Assembly (NCBI RefSeq): GCF_900277125.1
Contig: NZ_OPYN01000207.1
Coordinates: 186,001-250,000 of the forward strand
Source of the DNA: Pseudomonas inefficax
GTDB lineage: Bacteria > Pseudomonadota > Gammaproteobacteria > Pseudomonadales > Pseudomonadaceae
Direction: 5' to 3'
DNA length: 64,000 nucleotides
Made by a program: the position numbers and the translations under genes. Numbering within the stretch: position 1 is the first letter of the stretch; each line of letters starts with the position of its first letter. Below are positions 51,977 through 60,927 of the stretch, piece by piece. Below the pieces are notes generated by a model. The model saw only the letters and a program-made list of their open reading frames with translations. It was not told the DNA's origin and did no database searches.

Positions 51977-52563
51977 ATCGGCAGTTCCTTGAGCCAGAAC
52001 GACATCAGCTTGTCAGAACTCTCCTGCTCGTCCAGGTCGCGCCAGGCGTAGCTGGTGCGCAGCGACGGGTCATGCAGGAAGCCGCGGTTACGCCAGAAGC
52101 CATGCAATGGCTTGTAGTCCGCTGGCCGCCGTGGATGCACGCCTGGCCGCTCGACCGCGCAGAACGCGCAGTAATCGAACTCGGCCAGTTTGTGTGCGTA
52201 GGACTCGCGCTCGATGAAAAAGCGCACCCCCAGGCCTTGGCCACGGTACTCGGGCAGCACCACCGATTCGCCGAAATAGTACACGCTGGCCGGGTCGCGC
52301 CCCTGGGCCAGGAACGGCTGCTGGAACTCGGGGGCGACATCCACCAGCGGCAGGCCGGTGGAGGCGCCGACCACCTTGCCGTGGTCCAGCGCCAGCACCA
52401 CCAGGCTGCGCCCGGAGCGGGCATAGGTGGCCAGGTAGTCGGCCTCGTATTCCGGGGTGCCGTCGTAAAGGTAGGGAAACTCGCGGAACACGGTAAGGCG
52501 CAGGCGAGCGAGGTCATCGATGTAAGGCGCGATAGCGGCGCCGTGCAACAGGCGTATTTCCAT
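51973..52563 (-). CDS. GNAT-family N-acetyltransferase
   Basis: 196-residue GNAT-type acyltransferase. A beta-strand SLVVLALDHGKVVGASTGLP and the acetyl-CoA loop VVLPEYRGQGLGVRFF (Q/RxxGxG/A) are visible. Translationally coupled to the nitrilase gene by a four-base overlap, so both likely act on one metabolite. Confidence 0.85.
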   Translation of the reverse strand: MEIRLLHGAAIAPYIDDLARLRLTVFREFPYLYDGTPEYEADYLATYARSGRSLVVLALDHGKVVGASTGLPLVDVAPEFQQPFLAQGRDPASVYYFGESVVLPEYRGQGLGVRFFIERESYAHKLAEFDYCAFCAVERPGVHPRRPADYKPLHGFWRNRGFLHDPSLRTSYAWRDLDEQESSDKLMSFWLKELPI

Positions 52564-52678
52564 GCTTGGCGGTCGTTTTGTCGATGTGGATGACGCGCTC
52601 GGCTAAGCCGGGCTTGAGGGGAAACCCTATCATCCGAAGCAACGACCCGCCTTTTCCCTCCACGACAGGTATTGTTCC

Positions 52679-53077
52679 ATGACCGCTACCGAACTGGTAA
52701 ATGCTTACTACGCTGCCTTTAACGCTGGCGACATGCCGGCCTTTCTTGCCCTGCTCAGCGAGGATGTGATCCACGACATCAACCAGGGCGAGCGACAGAT
52801 GGGCAAGGCCCGGTTTGCAGCGTTCATGGACAAGATGAACCGCTGCTACCGCGAGCGCCTGGCCGACATCGTGGTGATGCAGAACGCCGACGGCAGCCGC
52901 GCGGCGGCGGAGTTCACCGTGCATGGGGAATATCTGGCCGATGACGAAGGGTTGCCGGCGGCCAACGGGCAGACCTATGTGCTGCCGGCGGGGGCGTTCT
53001 TCTATATTCACTGCGGGAAGATTGCCCGGGTGACCAACTACTACAACCTCAATGACTGGGTTGAGCAGGTGGGTTGA
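52679..53077 (+). CDS. NTF2-like (SnoaL/ketosteroid isomerase) protein
   Basis: 132-residue alpha+beta NTF2-like protein: MTATELVNAYYAAFNAGDMP, LLSEDVIHDINQGERQMGK, and a cone-shaped C-terminal sheet (AFFYIHCGKIARVTNYY). Members are isomerases, cyclases or ligand binders, and the activity here is unknown. Divergent from the GNAT gene. Confidence 0.85.
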   Translation: MTATELVNAYYAAFNAGDMPAFLALLSEDVIHDINQGERQMGKARFAAFMDKMNRCYRERLADIVVMQNADGSRAAAEFTVHGEYLADDEGLPAANGQTYVLPAGAFFYIHCGKIARVTNYYNLNDWVEQVG

Positions 53078-53103
53078 GCCTGGCAGGGGTGTATTGCCTG
53101 TAG

Positions 53104-53198
53104 CGACCTCTTCGCGGGTAAACCCGCTCCCACAGGGTCGCCACAAATTCCAAAACCTGTGCAATCCCTGTGGGAGCGGGTTTACCCGCGAAGAGGCC
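53104..53198. repeat. REP pair
   Basis: Inverted GCGGGTAAACCCGCTCCCAC pair between convergent genes. Confidence 0.88.
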
Positions 53199-53201
53199 CG
53201 C

Positions 53202-53780
53202 TCAGGAGATGCGAGTGCCCAGCACCTTGAGGAATGCCGCCAGCCACGCCGGATGCGCCGGCCATGCCGGTGCCGTCACAAGGTTGCCGTCCACATGCGC
53301 CTGGTCCACCGCGATATCGATGAACGTCCCGCCCGCCAGGCGCACTTCCGGGGCACACGCCGGGTACGCACTGCATTCGCGCCCCTCCAGCACACCTGCC
53401 GCCGCCAACAGCTGGGCACCATGGCAAACCGCCGCAATCGGCTTGCCGGCCTGGTCGAACGCCCGTACCAGCTCCAGCACCTTTTCATCCAGACGCAGGT
53501 ACTCCGGTGCCCGGCCACCGGGGATCAGCAACGCGTCATAACCCTCGGCACGCACCCGCACGAAATCGTAATTCAGGGCAAAATTGTGCCCCGGCTTTTC
53601 GCTGTAGGTCTGTTCGCCCTCGAAGTCATGAATCGCGGTACGCACGGTCTGCCCCGCGACCTTTTCCGGGCATACCGCATGCACGGTGTGCCCGACCATG
53701 CTCAGCGCCTGGAACGGCACCATGACCTCGTAATCTTCGACGTAGTCACCGACCAACATGAGAATTTTCTTCGCCGTCAT
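53202..53780 (-). CDS. DJ-1/PfpI family protein
   Basis: 192-residue DJ-1/PfpI-fold protein. Catalytic-type Cys119 and His120 are in PIAAVCHGAQLLAA, Glu15 in GDYVEDYE. Such proteins include proteases, chaperones and glyoxalases; the role here is unknown. Start chosen at MTAKKILMLV, preceded by AAGGAG eight bases upstream; three earlier codons have no such support. Confidence 0.85.
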   Translation of the reverse strand: MTAKKILMLVGDYVEDYEVMVPFQALSMVGHTVHAVCPEKVAGQTVRTAIHDFEGEQTYSEKPGHNFALNYDFVRVRAEGYDALLIPGGRAPEYLRLDEKVLELVRAFDQAGKPIAAVCHGAQLLAAAGVLEGRECSAYPACAPEVRLAGGTFIDIAVDQAHVDGNLVTAPAWPAHPAWLAAFLKVLGTRIS

Positions 53781-53831
53781 CGCACCCACTCCTTCGATTG
53801 CCTTGAGACAGTCACTGCACGATAGCCGGTC

Positions 53832-54989
53832 TCAGTCGCGACGGTCGAGCAGGTTGACCACCAACCGGTCCAGCCAACCCCACAACCGCTGCTTCATCCG
53901 GCGCCACAGCGGCCGGGCATTCCAGTGGCCCAGGTCGACTACCTCGCTCAAGGCGAAATCACGCTCGAAACTGGCCTGCACGGCTGCTGTCAGCGGCGGG
54001 TCGAGTGCCTCGATATTGGCCTCGAGGTTGAAACGCAGGTTCCAGTGATCGAAGTTGCATGAGCCGATACTGACCCAGTCGTCGATCAGCACCATCTTCA
54101 GGTGCAGGAAACACGGCTGGTACTCGTAGATGCGCACCCCGGCGCGCAGCAAACGCGGGTAATAGCGGTGCCCGGCGTAACGTACCGATGGGTGATCGGT
54201 GCGTGGCCCGGTTAGCAGCAGCCGCACATCGACCCCTTTGCCGGCAGCCCGGCGCAGCGACCGGCGCACGCTCCAGGTCGGCAGGAAGTAAGGCGTTGCC
54301 AGCCAGACTCGCTGCTTGCCGCTGTTGATTGCCCGTACCAGCGAATGCAGGATGTCCTGGTGCTGGCGGGCGTCGGCATACGCCACCCGGCCCATGCCCT
54401 GCCCCTGCGCAGGCACCTTGGGCAGGCGCGGCAGGCCAAAGCCCTCAGCGGGGCGCCAGGCGGTACGACGGTTGTTGGCGTGCCACTGGCGATCGAACAG
54501 CAACTGCCAGTCGCTCACTACCGGCCCCTGCATCTGCACCATCACCTCGTGCCATTCACTGGTCGCCTCACCCGGCGTCCAGAACTCGTCGGTGACACCC
54601 GTGCCGCCCACCACTGCCCAGCGCTCGTCCACCAGCAGCAACTTGCGGTGATCGCGGTACAGGTTGCGCAGGCCACGCTTCCAGCGCAGGCGGTTGTACC
54701 AGCGCAGGTACACACCTGCGTCCAGCAGGCGCTGACGCAACTTGCTGTTGAAAGCCAGCGAGCCATAGTCGTCGAACAGGCAGCGCACCCGCACGCCACG
54801 TCGGGCAGCCTGCTCCAGCGCTTCGACCACCGCATCCGCGCAGTCACCGGCCTCGACCAGGTACAGCTCCAGGTCGACCTGGAACTCGGCGCGCACGATC
54901 GCCAGGAGCATGCGCGGAAAAAACTCGGGGCCGTCGATCAGCAGTTCGAACTGGTTGCCATCCCGCCAGGGAAAGACCGGCCCCGGCAT
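53832..54989 (-). CDS. phospholipase D / cardiolipin synthase-like (ClsB type)
   Basis: 385-residue protein with two HxKxxxxD motifs: DHRKLLLVDERWAVVGGTG (near residue 118) and FLHLKMVLIDDWVSIGSCNF (about residue 301). Both active-site halves are therefore intact. The family makes cardiolipin or hydrolyses phospholipids at the membrane. Begins one base after the YceI stop, so the two may be co-expressed. Confidence 0.88.
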   Translation of the reverse strand: MPGPVFPWRDGNQFELLIDGPEFFPRMLLAIVRAEFQVDLELYLVEAGDCADAVVEALEQAARRGVRVRCLFDDYGSLAFNSKLRQRLLDAGVYLRWYNRLRWKRGLRNLYRDHRKLLLVDERWAVVGGTGVTDEFWTPGEATSEWHEVMVQMQGPVVSDWQLLFDRQWHANNRRTAWRPAEGFGLPRLPKVPAQGQGMGRVAYADARQHQDILHSLVRAINSGKQRVWLATPYFLPTWSVRRSLRRAAGKGVDVRLLLTGPRTDHPSVRYAGHRYYPRLLRAGVRIYEYQPCFLHLKMVLIDDWVSIGSCNFDHWNLRFNLEANIEALDPPLTAAVQASFERDFALSEVVDLGHWNARPLWRRMKQRLWGWLDRLVVNLLDRRD

Positions 54990-54990
54990 G

Positions 54991-55572
54991 TCAGCGGGCG
55001 GTGAAGATCAGCACCGCGCTAACCGGCACCGACGGGTTGATGGACTTGAGCCCGGCGAACTTGCGCAGGCGTTGCAGCCCCGGCAGCAGGCCGAAATCCT
55101 CGGCGCGCAGCACCAGGGGCTCGAGGGTCACCACCTGGAAGCGTCGCTCGTCCAGGCGGGTGGCCAGCAGCAGGGCGTTGTAGCTGTGCGACTGGCCATG
55201 CAGGGTTACGGTCAGCGGCAGGCGCAGTTCGATCTGGGCACCGTTGGCCAGGTCGTTGATCGGCCGCAGGTCCAATTGCGCCTGCACCTTGGCTTCGGCA
55301 AAGCGCTCGACCTCGAACAGGTCCTCTCGCATACGTTCGTCACGCAGCGGAATACCGCTGCTCACCGAGTCCATCTCGATGCTCAACCCGGCCACACCCT
55401 TGCGGTCGACCGTGCCATGCAGCACCAGGAACCGGTGCACTTCGGCGGTGTTACCGTTCTTGCCGGTAATGAACGAAAGGCGCGAAGACTCGCCATCGAG
55501 GTGCCAGTTGGCATGGGCGGGCAGGCAAAAAGCCAGCAACAGGGCGGGCAGCAGGCGGGGCAGCTTGAACAT
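54991..55572 (-). CDS. YceI family periplasmic protein
   Basis: 193-residue protein with a signal peptide (MFKLPRLLPALLLAFCLPAHA, cleaved before NWHLDGESS) and the YceI lipocalin-like domain. YceI proteins bind polyisoprenoids or other lipids in the periplasm. Its stop lies one base before the phospholipase D start, suggesting a lipid-related operon. Confidence 0.85.
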   Translation of the reverse strand: MFKLPRLLPALLLAFCLPAHANWHLDGESSRLSFITGKNGNTAEVHRFLVLHGTVDRKGVAGLSIEMDSVSSGIPLRDERMREDLFEVERFAEAKVQAQLDLRPINDLANGAQIELRLPLTVTLHGQSHSYNALLLATRLDERRFQVVTLEPLVLRAEDFGLLPGLQRLRKFAGLKSINPSVPVSAVLIFTAR

Positions 55573-55616
55573 GACAGATCTCGTGAAACCAGGCCGCCAA
55601 CCTTACCCGCCCGCCT

Positions 55617-55913
55617 TCACGGCAGCAAGCGGCAGCCCTCGCGTGGGCCTTGCCAGGCGGCCTGGTTGCGTCGGCCCAGGCCTTCGGCGGTGACCTGCCG
55701 CTGTTGGCTGTCTTCCGCAAGCAAGCTCAGCGGCAGCCATTGCTTCACATAGCCTTGGCAATACGCCGGCTCGAAACCCATGACGAAGCGGCACGAGCAA
55801 TATTCCTTGGCCGAGTAGGCCGAAAGAATGCCGGGGAAGTCCGCCAAGGCCTGGCGCTCGTGCCAGGCCCAGTACACTACCCCCAGCAATACCACCAGCA
55901 GCACCCGCTTCAT
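55617..55913 (-). CDS. small membrane-anchored hypothetical protein (98 aa)
   Basis: 98-residue protein with a single N-terminal hydrophobic helix (MKRVLLVVLLGVVYWAWHER) and a Cys-containing soluble part (YCSCRFVMGFEPAYC). Four-base overlap with the serine-hydrolase gene upstream (ATGA), so they share an operon. No family recognised. Confidence 0.7.
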   Translation of the reverse strand: MKRVLLVVLLGVVYWAWHERQALADFPGILSAYSAKEYCSCRFVMGFEPAYCQGYVKQWLPLSLLAEDSQQRQVTAEGLGRRNQAAWQGPREGCRLLP

Positions 55914-56992
55914 GCCCCCTCCCCGGCCAGCACCGCGAGTATCAGCTTGAGCAGTTCGTCGTGCTGGTAGCTGCCGTCGCGGTCATCGGCATAACGCACG
56001 ATCACCAGCTTTTGTGCGGGCAGCACGTATAGCGCCTGGCCCCAGTGGCCAAGGGCTGCATAGGTGTCTGCGGGCGCACTCGGCCAAGGCCGTGCAGCGT
56101 CGGCCAGCGGCTGGTTGAGCCACCAATGGCCACCGGGGTTGGCCTCGCCGGGCAGCGCTTCGGCCCTGGCAAACGGCGTGCGGCTGAAGGCCACCCAGGG
56201 CTTGGGCAGCAATTGCCGCCCCTGCCAGCGCCCGTCACGCTGCATCAGCAGGCCGATACGCGCCAGGTCGCGAGCGCTGAGGTACAGGTAGGACGAGCCC
56301 ACGTAGGTTCCCGAGCGGTCCCGCTCCCATACCGCGCTGTCGATGCCCAAAGGGGTGAACAGCGCATGCCAGGGGTAGTCGCGGTACTGATCGGCATCGA
56401 GCATGCCACGCAGCGCGGCGGCCAGCAGGTTGCTGTCACCACTGGAATAGAGAAACCGCTGGCCCGGGCTGGCCACCGCTTCCCGCGCGGCTGTATACGC
56501 CGCCATGTCCTCGCGGCCACGGGTATACAGCATGGCCACCACCGAGGACTTGAGCGGGGCGTACTCGTAGTCCTCCTGCCAGTCCAGGCCGCTGGCCCAA
56601 TGCAGCAGATCGGCCATGCGCACGCCAGGGTGGCCGTGCATGGCCGGGTAGAAACGGGCGACCGGGTCATGCAGCTGAAAGCGGCCTTCGCCCTGGGCTA
56701 CGCCCAACAGCGTGGCGAGTACGCTCTTGCTGATCGACCAGGTGAGGTGGGCGGTGGCGGCGGTGCTGGGGGCGGCGTAGCGTTCGTGAAGGATACGGCC
56801 GTCGCGGATTATCAGCAGGGCGTCGGTGCGGATGCCGCTGCGTTCTGGGGTGGTGCGGGCGGGGAAGGCGTAGGCGTCGACGGCTTGCCAGTCGAGAGGG
56901 GTGTTGTCGATTGGCCAGTCCGGAGTTGGCCAGACCTCGGCTTTGGCGGTTCCCGTAGCCATGCAAAAAAGCAGCAGCAGACTTTTCAGCAT
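55910..56992 (-). CDS. serine hydrolase, class C beta-lactamase-related
   Basis: 360-residue secreted hydrolase. The signal peptide is MLKSLLLLFCMATGTAKA. The active-site S-x-x-K is WSISKSVLATLL (Ser86-Lys89) and the Tyr motif is RFLYSSGDSNLLAAAL. This pattern fits esterase/nylon-oligomer hydrolases of the beta-lactamase superfamily more than antibiotic-resistance enzymes. It precedes the 98-aa gene. Confidence 0.85.
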   Translation of the reverse strand: MLKSLLLLFCMATGTAKAEVWPTPDWPIDNTPLDWQAVDAYAFPARTTPERSGIRTDALLIIRDGRILHERYAAPSTAATAHLTWSISKSVLATLLGVAQGEGRFQLHDPVARFYPAMHGHPGVRMADLLHWASGLDWQEDYEYAPLKSSVVAMLYTRGREDMAAYTAAREAVASPGQRFLYSSGDSNLLAAALRGMLDADQYRDYPWHALFTPLGIDSAVWERDRSGTYVGSSYLYLSARDLARIGLLMQRDGRWQGRQLLPKPWVAFSRTPFARAEALPGEANPGGHWWLNQPLADAARPWPSAPADTYAALGHWGQALYVLPAQKLVIVRYADDRDGSYQHDELLKLILAVLAGEGA

Positions 56993-57011
56993 CCAGTTTC
57001 AGGCTCGCAAT

Positions 57012-57128
57012 TTTGGGGCTGCTGCACAGCCCTTTCGCGACACAAGGCCGCTCCCACAGGGAATAGCGCTGCTCTTGCTTTTGTGGGAGCGGCCTTGTGT
57101 CGCGAAAGGGCCGCAAAGCGGCCCCAGG
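57012..57128. repeat. REP pair
   Basis: Long-type inverted pair (GCCCTTTCGCGACACAAGGC / mirror). Confidence 0.88.
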
Positions 57129-57159
57129 ATTCATCGGATCATCCAAACCTATCAGGCAT

Positions 57160-58047
57160 TCATGACAATCCCGCAGCAGCCCAGGCCTTGTTCAGCCGCT
57201 TCTCCCGCGCCGCCGTCGCCAGCGCCATCACCCCCTGGTCACGCTGCCAGATCTGCGCCCACTGCTCCGGCCCCGCTGCCAACGCAGCATCGATCTCCCC
57301 TCGCAGCGCTTGGAACTGTGCGAACAATCCCCCCAGCAACAAATGGCAACCCACGCTATCGGCACACTGCCGGCTGCCCTCGGCACACCCCGCCAGCAAT
57401 CCAAGCAAGCGCAGGCGCAAGTCCTGCGGCCAGGCGCACTCCTGCCCCACGCCATACAGCCAGGCCGTCAGTGCCGTAAGCACATACAAGTCCTCCAGCG
57501 AACGGAACGGCTTCACATAGGCATCCCAGCCATCACCGGCCAGCAATTCGCACGCTGCCTGCTCCAGCACCAATCGCCCGTGGCCTACCTCCGGCATCAG
57601 CGGCAGGGTAGGCAGCGCTTCCAGCGTCACACCGGGCTCCCCGGGGTAGACCACCGCCAGGCTCAATTGTGGTGCCGCCCCAGTCGCCTCGCAGCGTGCC
57701 GCCACCAACAGCCATTCCGCCTCCAGGCCTGCAGTGACGAAATCCTTGCTGCCGGTCAGCCGCAAGCCGTCCAGGCGCGTGTGCATGTCCGCCGGCCGCA
57801 CGCTGCGCCGTTCGGTGGCACACAGGGCACCGAGGCTGGGTGGGGCACTGGGCCACAGCACGCGCAAGGCGGCCTGGTAGCCGACCAGGAAGGCCAGGCC
57901 CGGGGTGCTCATCGCGCGCCCGCCGAGCACCGCCAGTTCGAATGGGGCAACCGGGCCAAGGCGCTCCAGCAGGGCGGCATAGGTTTCGCCCAGGGTGCCC
58001 GCCAGCGCTTGGCGAAGCGGGTCGTTGAGTCGTTGCAACCAGGCCAT
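57160..58047 (-). CDS. shortened acyl-CoA dehydrogenase family protein
   Basis: 295-residue protein resembling acyl-CoA dehydrogenases (MAWLQRLNDPLRQALAG; LRLTGSKDFVTAGLEAEWLLVAARC is the beta-domain). It is much shorter than the usual 380-390 residues and the C-terminal helical domain (LNKAWAAAGLS end) lacks the recognisable catalytic Glu region. It may be a partner protein or degenerate. The start is set at MAWLQRL. Confidence 0.75.
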   Translation of the reverse strand: MAWLQRLNDPLRQALAGTLGETYAALLERLGPVAPFELAVLGGRAMSTPGLAFLVGYQAALRVLWPSAPPSLGALCATERRSVRPADMHTRLDGLRLTGSKDFVTAGLEAEWLLVAARCEATGAAPQLSLAVVYPGEPGVTLEALPTLPLMPEVGHGRLVLEQAACELLAGDGWDAYVKPFRSLEDLYVLTALTAWLYGVGQECAWPQDLRLRLLGLLAGCAEGSRQCADSVGCHLLLGGLFAQFQALRGEIDAALAAGPEQWAQIWQRDQGVMALATAAREKRLNKAWAAAGLS

Positions 58048-58086
58048 CGGTCGGCTCCTTGCTGAGGGCTTTCAGTTGAGGCTCAG

Positions 58087-58132
58087 GGGGTGTCACGCAA
58101 GCATCACCAAAGATTCACAGGGGTGACACCCC
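58087..58132. promoter_or_regulatory. inverted repeat upstream of olsB
   Basis: GGGGTGTCAC (58087-58096) and GTGACACCCC (58123-58132), 10-bp perfect arms with a 26-base spacer. Between the shortened acyl-CoA dehydrogenase gene and olsB. It does not fit a Pho box; likely a dimeric operator. Confidence 0.5.
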
Positions 58133-58206
58133 ATCTACCTAGGCTGACTTTGCACAACAAAGCCGACCGGCCGCAACCCTTCATGGCTGGCTTATGGAGA
58201 CTCGTA

Positions 58207-58962
58207 ATGACTCGGATCGCTCACGCTGGCGACAACAGCACCGAACGCCGTCTGCAAGCCGAACGCCTGGTTGGCGCTGCGGCCCTGCAGGAAGCCCAGG
58301 CCCTGCGCTACAAAGTGTTCAGCGCCGAATTCAAGGCCAAGCTCAAAGGAGCCGAGCAAGGCCTGGACATGGACGACTACGACGTGCACTGCCGCCACAT
58401 TGGCGTACGCGACCTGAGCACCGGAGAGCTGGTTGCCACCACCCGCCTGCTGGACCATCAGGCTGCCAGCAGCCTGGGCCGCTTCTATAGCGAAGAAGAA
58501 TTCAGCCTGCACGGGTTGTTGCAGTTGCAGGGCCCGATCTTGGAGCTGGGCCGCACCTGCGTAGCCCCCGACTACCGCAACGGCGGCACCATCGCCGTGC
58601 TCTGGGGCGAACTGGCCGAAGTGCTCAACGAAGGCCGCTACAGCTACCTGATGGGCTGCGCCAGCATCCCCATGCAGGATGGCGGGGTACAGGCCCACGC
58701 AGTGATGCAGCGACTGCGTGACCGCTACTTGTGCACCGAGCACCTGCGCGCCGAGCCAAAGAACCCGTTGCCCAACCTGTCCCTGCCGAACAATGTCATT
58801 GCCGAAATGCCACCGCTGCTAAAGGCGTACATGCGCCTGGGCGCGAAGATCTGCGGCGAGCCATGCTGGGACGAGGACTTCCAGGTGGCCGACGTGTTTA
58901 TCCTGCTCAAGCGCGACGAACTGTGCCCACGCTACGCCCGCCACTTCAAGGCAGCGGTCTGA
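58207..58962 (+). CDS. olsB: ornithine N-acyltransferase OlsB
   Basis: 251-residue GNAT-like OlsB: MTRIAHAGDNSTERRLQAER, QALRYKVFSAEFKAKLKGAE and GPILELGRTCVAPDYRNGGT. It transfers a 3-hydroxyacyl chain from ACP to ornithine, the first step of ornithine lipid synthesis. Start ATG at 58207; upstream in-frame codons lack support. olsA starts in the last base of its stop (TGATG). Confidence 0.92.
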   Translation: MTRIAHAGDNSTERRLQAERLVGAAALQEAQALRYKVFSAEFKAKLKGAEQGLDMDDYDVHCRHIGVRDLSTGELVATTRLLDHQAASSLGRFYSEEEFSLHGLLQLQGPILELGRTCVAPDYRNGGTIAVLWGELAEVLNEGRYSYLMGCASIPMQDGGVQAHAVMQRLRDRYLCTEHLRAEPKNPLPNLSLPNNVIAEMPPLLKAYMRLGAKICGEPCWDEDFQVADVFILLKRDELCPRYARHFKAAV

Positions 58963-59750
58963 TGCCGAAGCTGCGGGTAATGGCCCGCCTGACTCGACTG
59001 CTGCTGGTGCTGCTGCTGGGCATGCTGATGGCCAGCGTGATTGCCCTGGGCGAACGCCTGGGGTTCAAGGCACCCATCGAGCGCCGCCAGCGCTGGTCCT
59101 GCCTGTTCATGAAACGCCTGGTCGCGGCCTTGCCCTTCGATGTACGGGTAATCGGCGAGCTGCCGCAGCGGCCGATGCTGTGGGTCAGCAACCACGTATC
59201 CTGGACCGATATCCCCCTGCTCGGCATGCTGCTGCCGCTGTCGTTCCTGTCCAAGGCCGAAGTGCGCCATTGGCCGGTGGCCGGCTGGTTGGCGGAAAAG
59301 GCAGGCACTCTGTTCATCCGCCGTGGCGGGGGCGACAGCCAGCGCCTGCGCGAGCAGATCGCCGGGCAACTGGGCCTCTCCCGGCCGCTGCTGATCTTCC
59401 CGGAAGGCACCACCACCAGCGGCCGTACCCTGCGCACCTTTCATGGCCGCCTGCTGGCAGGCGCCATCGACCGTGGCGTGGCGGTGCAGCCGGTGGCCAT
59501 CCAGTACCTGCGCGAAGGCCAGATCGACCCGATTGCGCCGTTCATTGGTGACGATGACCTGGTGTCGCACCTGATGCGCCTGTTTGCCCTGCCGCGGGGC
59601 GAGGTGTGCATTCACCTGTTGCAGCCGATCGGCAGCGTGGGCAAGGAGCGAGCGGTGCTGGCGCTGCAGGCGCAGCAGGCGATCCACCTGGCGTTGTTCG
59701 GGGTTGACGAAGTCGAGCTGGCGCCACGGCGGCAGGCGCGGGCTGCCTGA
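58962..59750 (+). CDS. olsA: lyso-ornithine lipid O-acyltransferase OlsA
   Basis: 262-residue PlsC-type acyltransferase with one N-terminal membrane helix (LTRLLLVLLLGMLMASVIAL). The HX4D motif is WVSNHVSWTDIP and the FPEGT motif is LLIFPEGTTTSGRTL. It adds the second acyl chain to lyso-ornithine lipid. Coupled to olsB by a one-base overlap, giving a phosphorus-free membrane lipid. Confidence 0.92.
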   Translation: MPKLRVMARLTRLLLVLLLGMLMASVIALGERLGFKAPIERRQRWSCLFMKRLVAALPFDVRVIGELPQRPMLWVSNHVSWTDIPLLGMLLPLSFLSKAEVRHWPVAGWLAEKAGTLFIRRGGGDSQRLREQIAGQLGLSRPLLIFPEGTTTSGRTLRTFHGRLLAGAIDRGVAVQPVAIQYLREGQIDPIAPFIGDDDLVSHLMRLFALPRGEVCIHLLQPIGSVGKERAVLALQAQQAIHLALFGVDEVELAPRRQARAA

Positions 59751-59765
59751 ATTGTTGCACTGCCA

Positions 59766-59866
59766 GTACCGGCCTCTTCGCGGGCTTGCCCGCTCCCACA
59801 GGATTCGCGCATATCTTGAGGACCGCGCCAACCTGTGGGAGCGGGCAAGCCCGCGAAGAAGCCAGC
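59766..59866. repeat. REP pair
   Basis: Inverted CCGGCCTCTTCGCGGGCTTG pair after olsA, between convergent genes. Confidence 0.88.
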
Positions 59867-59872
59867 GCAGGA

Positions 59873-60457
59873 CTAACTGTCAGATAACCGGCCAGCCGCA
59901 GCAAACGCCTGCAACTGTGGATAAAACGCCCTGAAGTCCGCCAACAGTGGCTCATACAACCGCTCCAGTTCCCCCATCACCCCAACCATCCCTTCCGGCC
60001 GCGACAAGCGCCGGGCAATGCCGTTGAACACCTGCTCCAGCGTGGCAAAGTCGCCATACGCCCCCAGCCAGTCATCCGCCGCCATGAACGGCGCAATCCG
60101 CGCCAGCCGCCCCGGCAACTCGGGCTCCGCCAGCAATACCCGATAAAAGTCCCCGGTGAACTGCTCCAGCGGCTGTTCGGCATAATCCCGCCAATGCCGC
60201 GCCAGGCAATGGTCGAAAAACACATCCAGAACGATGCCTGCAAAGCGCCGCCGCTCCCGTGGAAAACGCGCCAGCGCCGCCAACACCAACGGGTGCTGGT
60301 CGGTATAGCTGTCGATATGCCGGTGCAGCCGGATGGCCGCCTCCAGCGCAGGTGGGAAGCGCCCTTCCAATGAGCCTTTGACGAAGTCGCCATACAGGCT
60401 GCCAAGCAGTTGTTGCGGCGCCGGGCCGCCCAGGTGCAGGTGTGCGAGGTAGTTCAT
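59873..60457 (-). CDS. acpH: acyl carrier protein phosphodiesterase AcpH
   Basis: 194-residue AcpH/DUF479 protein with the metal-binding HD-like motif in MNYLAHLHLGGPAPQQLLGS, IRLHRHIDSYTDQHPLV, and IVLDVFFDHCLARHWRDY. It removes the 4'-phosphopantetheine from holo-ACP. Located next to the ornithine lipid genes, which use ACP. Confidence 0.9.
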   Translation of the reverse strand: MNYLAHLHLGGPAPQQLLGSLYGDFVKGSLEGRFPPALEAAIRLHRHIDSYTDQHPLVLAALARFPRERRRFAGIVLDVFFDHCLARHWRDYAEQPLEQFTGDFYRVLLAEPELPGRLARIAPFMAADDWLGAYGDFATLEQVFNGIARRLSRPEGMVGVMGELERLYEPLLADFRAFYPQLQAFAAAGRLSDS

Positions 60458-60484
60458 CAGCGCAGTCTAGCACCGCCAGCTGGC

Positions 60485-60587
60485 ATATCGTTATAACGCG
60501 ATATAGCGATTCATGCTGAGCTCAGAACCTCTTGGTATTGGTATATCGGCAAAGCGCGATTTACATTTCGTTCCATCGCGATATACC
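60485..60587. promoter_or_regulatory. repeated ATATCG-type sites, probable ArsR operator
   Basis: ATATCGTTATAACGCGATAT (60485-60504) contains the palindrome CGTTATAACG. GGTATATCG (60540-60548) and CGATATACC (60579-60587) form an inverted pair. All three lie in the 110 bp before the ArsR gene and likely bind it. Confidence 0.55.
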
Positions 60588-60607
60588 GCTACAACGAGCC
60601 TCAACCC

Positions 60608-60910
60608 ATGCCTCTCGATCTCGACGAAATCATAAAAGCGCTGGCCCACCCGGTCAGGCGAGAAATCCTCAGCTGGCTGAAGGACCCGGCAACGCAATTC
60701 CCCGACCAGTACCACAGCACCGAGAACGGTGTGTGTGCCGGGCAGATCGACCAACGCTGCGGCCTTTCGCAGTCGACCGTCTCCGCCCACCTGGCCACCC
60801 TGCAGCGCGCCGGGCTGATCAGCAGCCAGAAGATCGGCCAATGGCACTTCTTCAAACGCAACGAAGCCACCATCCAGGCATTTCTCGAACAACTGCGCCA
60901 AGCACTTTGA
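60608..60910 (+). CDS. ArsR family regulator
   Basis: 100-residue winged helix protein (MPLDLDEIIKALAHPVRREI, QRCGLSQSTVSAHLATLQRA). It has only two cysteines, Cys43 and Cys51, at NGVCAGQIDQRCG, which could sense electrophiles or metals. Seventeen bases upstream of the old-yellow-enzyme gene, same strand, so it probably represses it and itself. Confidence 0.9.
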   Translation: MPLDLDEIIKALAHPVRREILSWLKDPATQFPDQYHSTENGVCAGQIDQRCGLSQSTVSAHLATLQRAGLISSQKIGQWHFFKRNEATIQAFLEQLRQAL

Positions 60911-60927
60911 ACAGGCAGGTAACCGTC

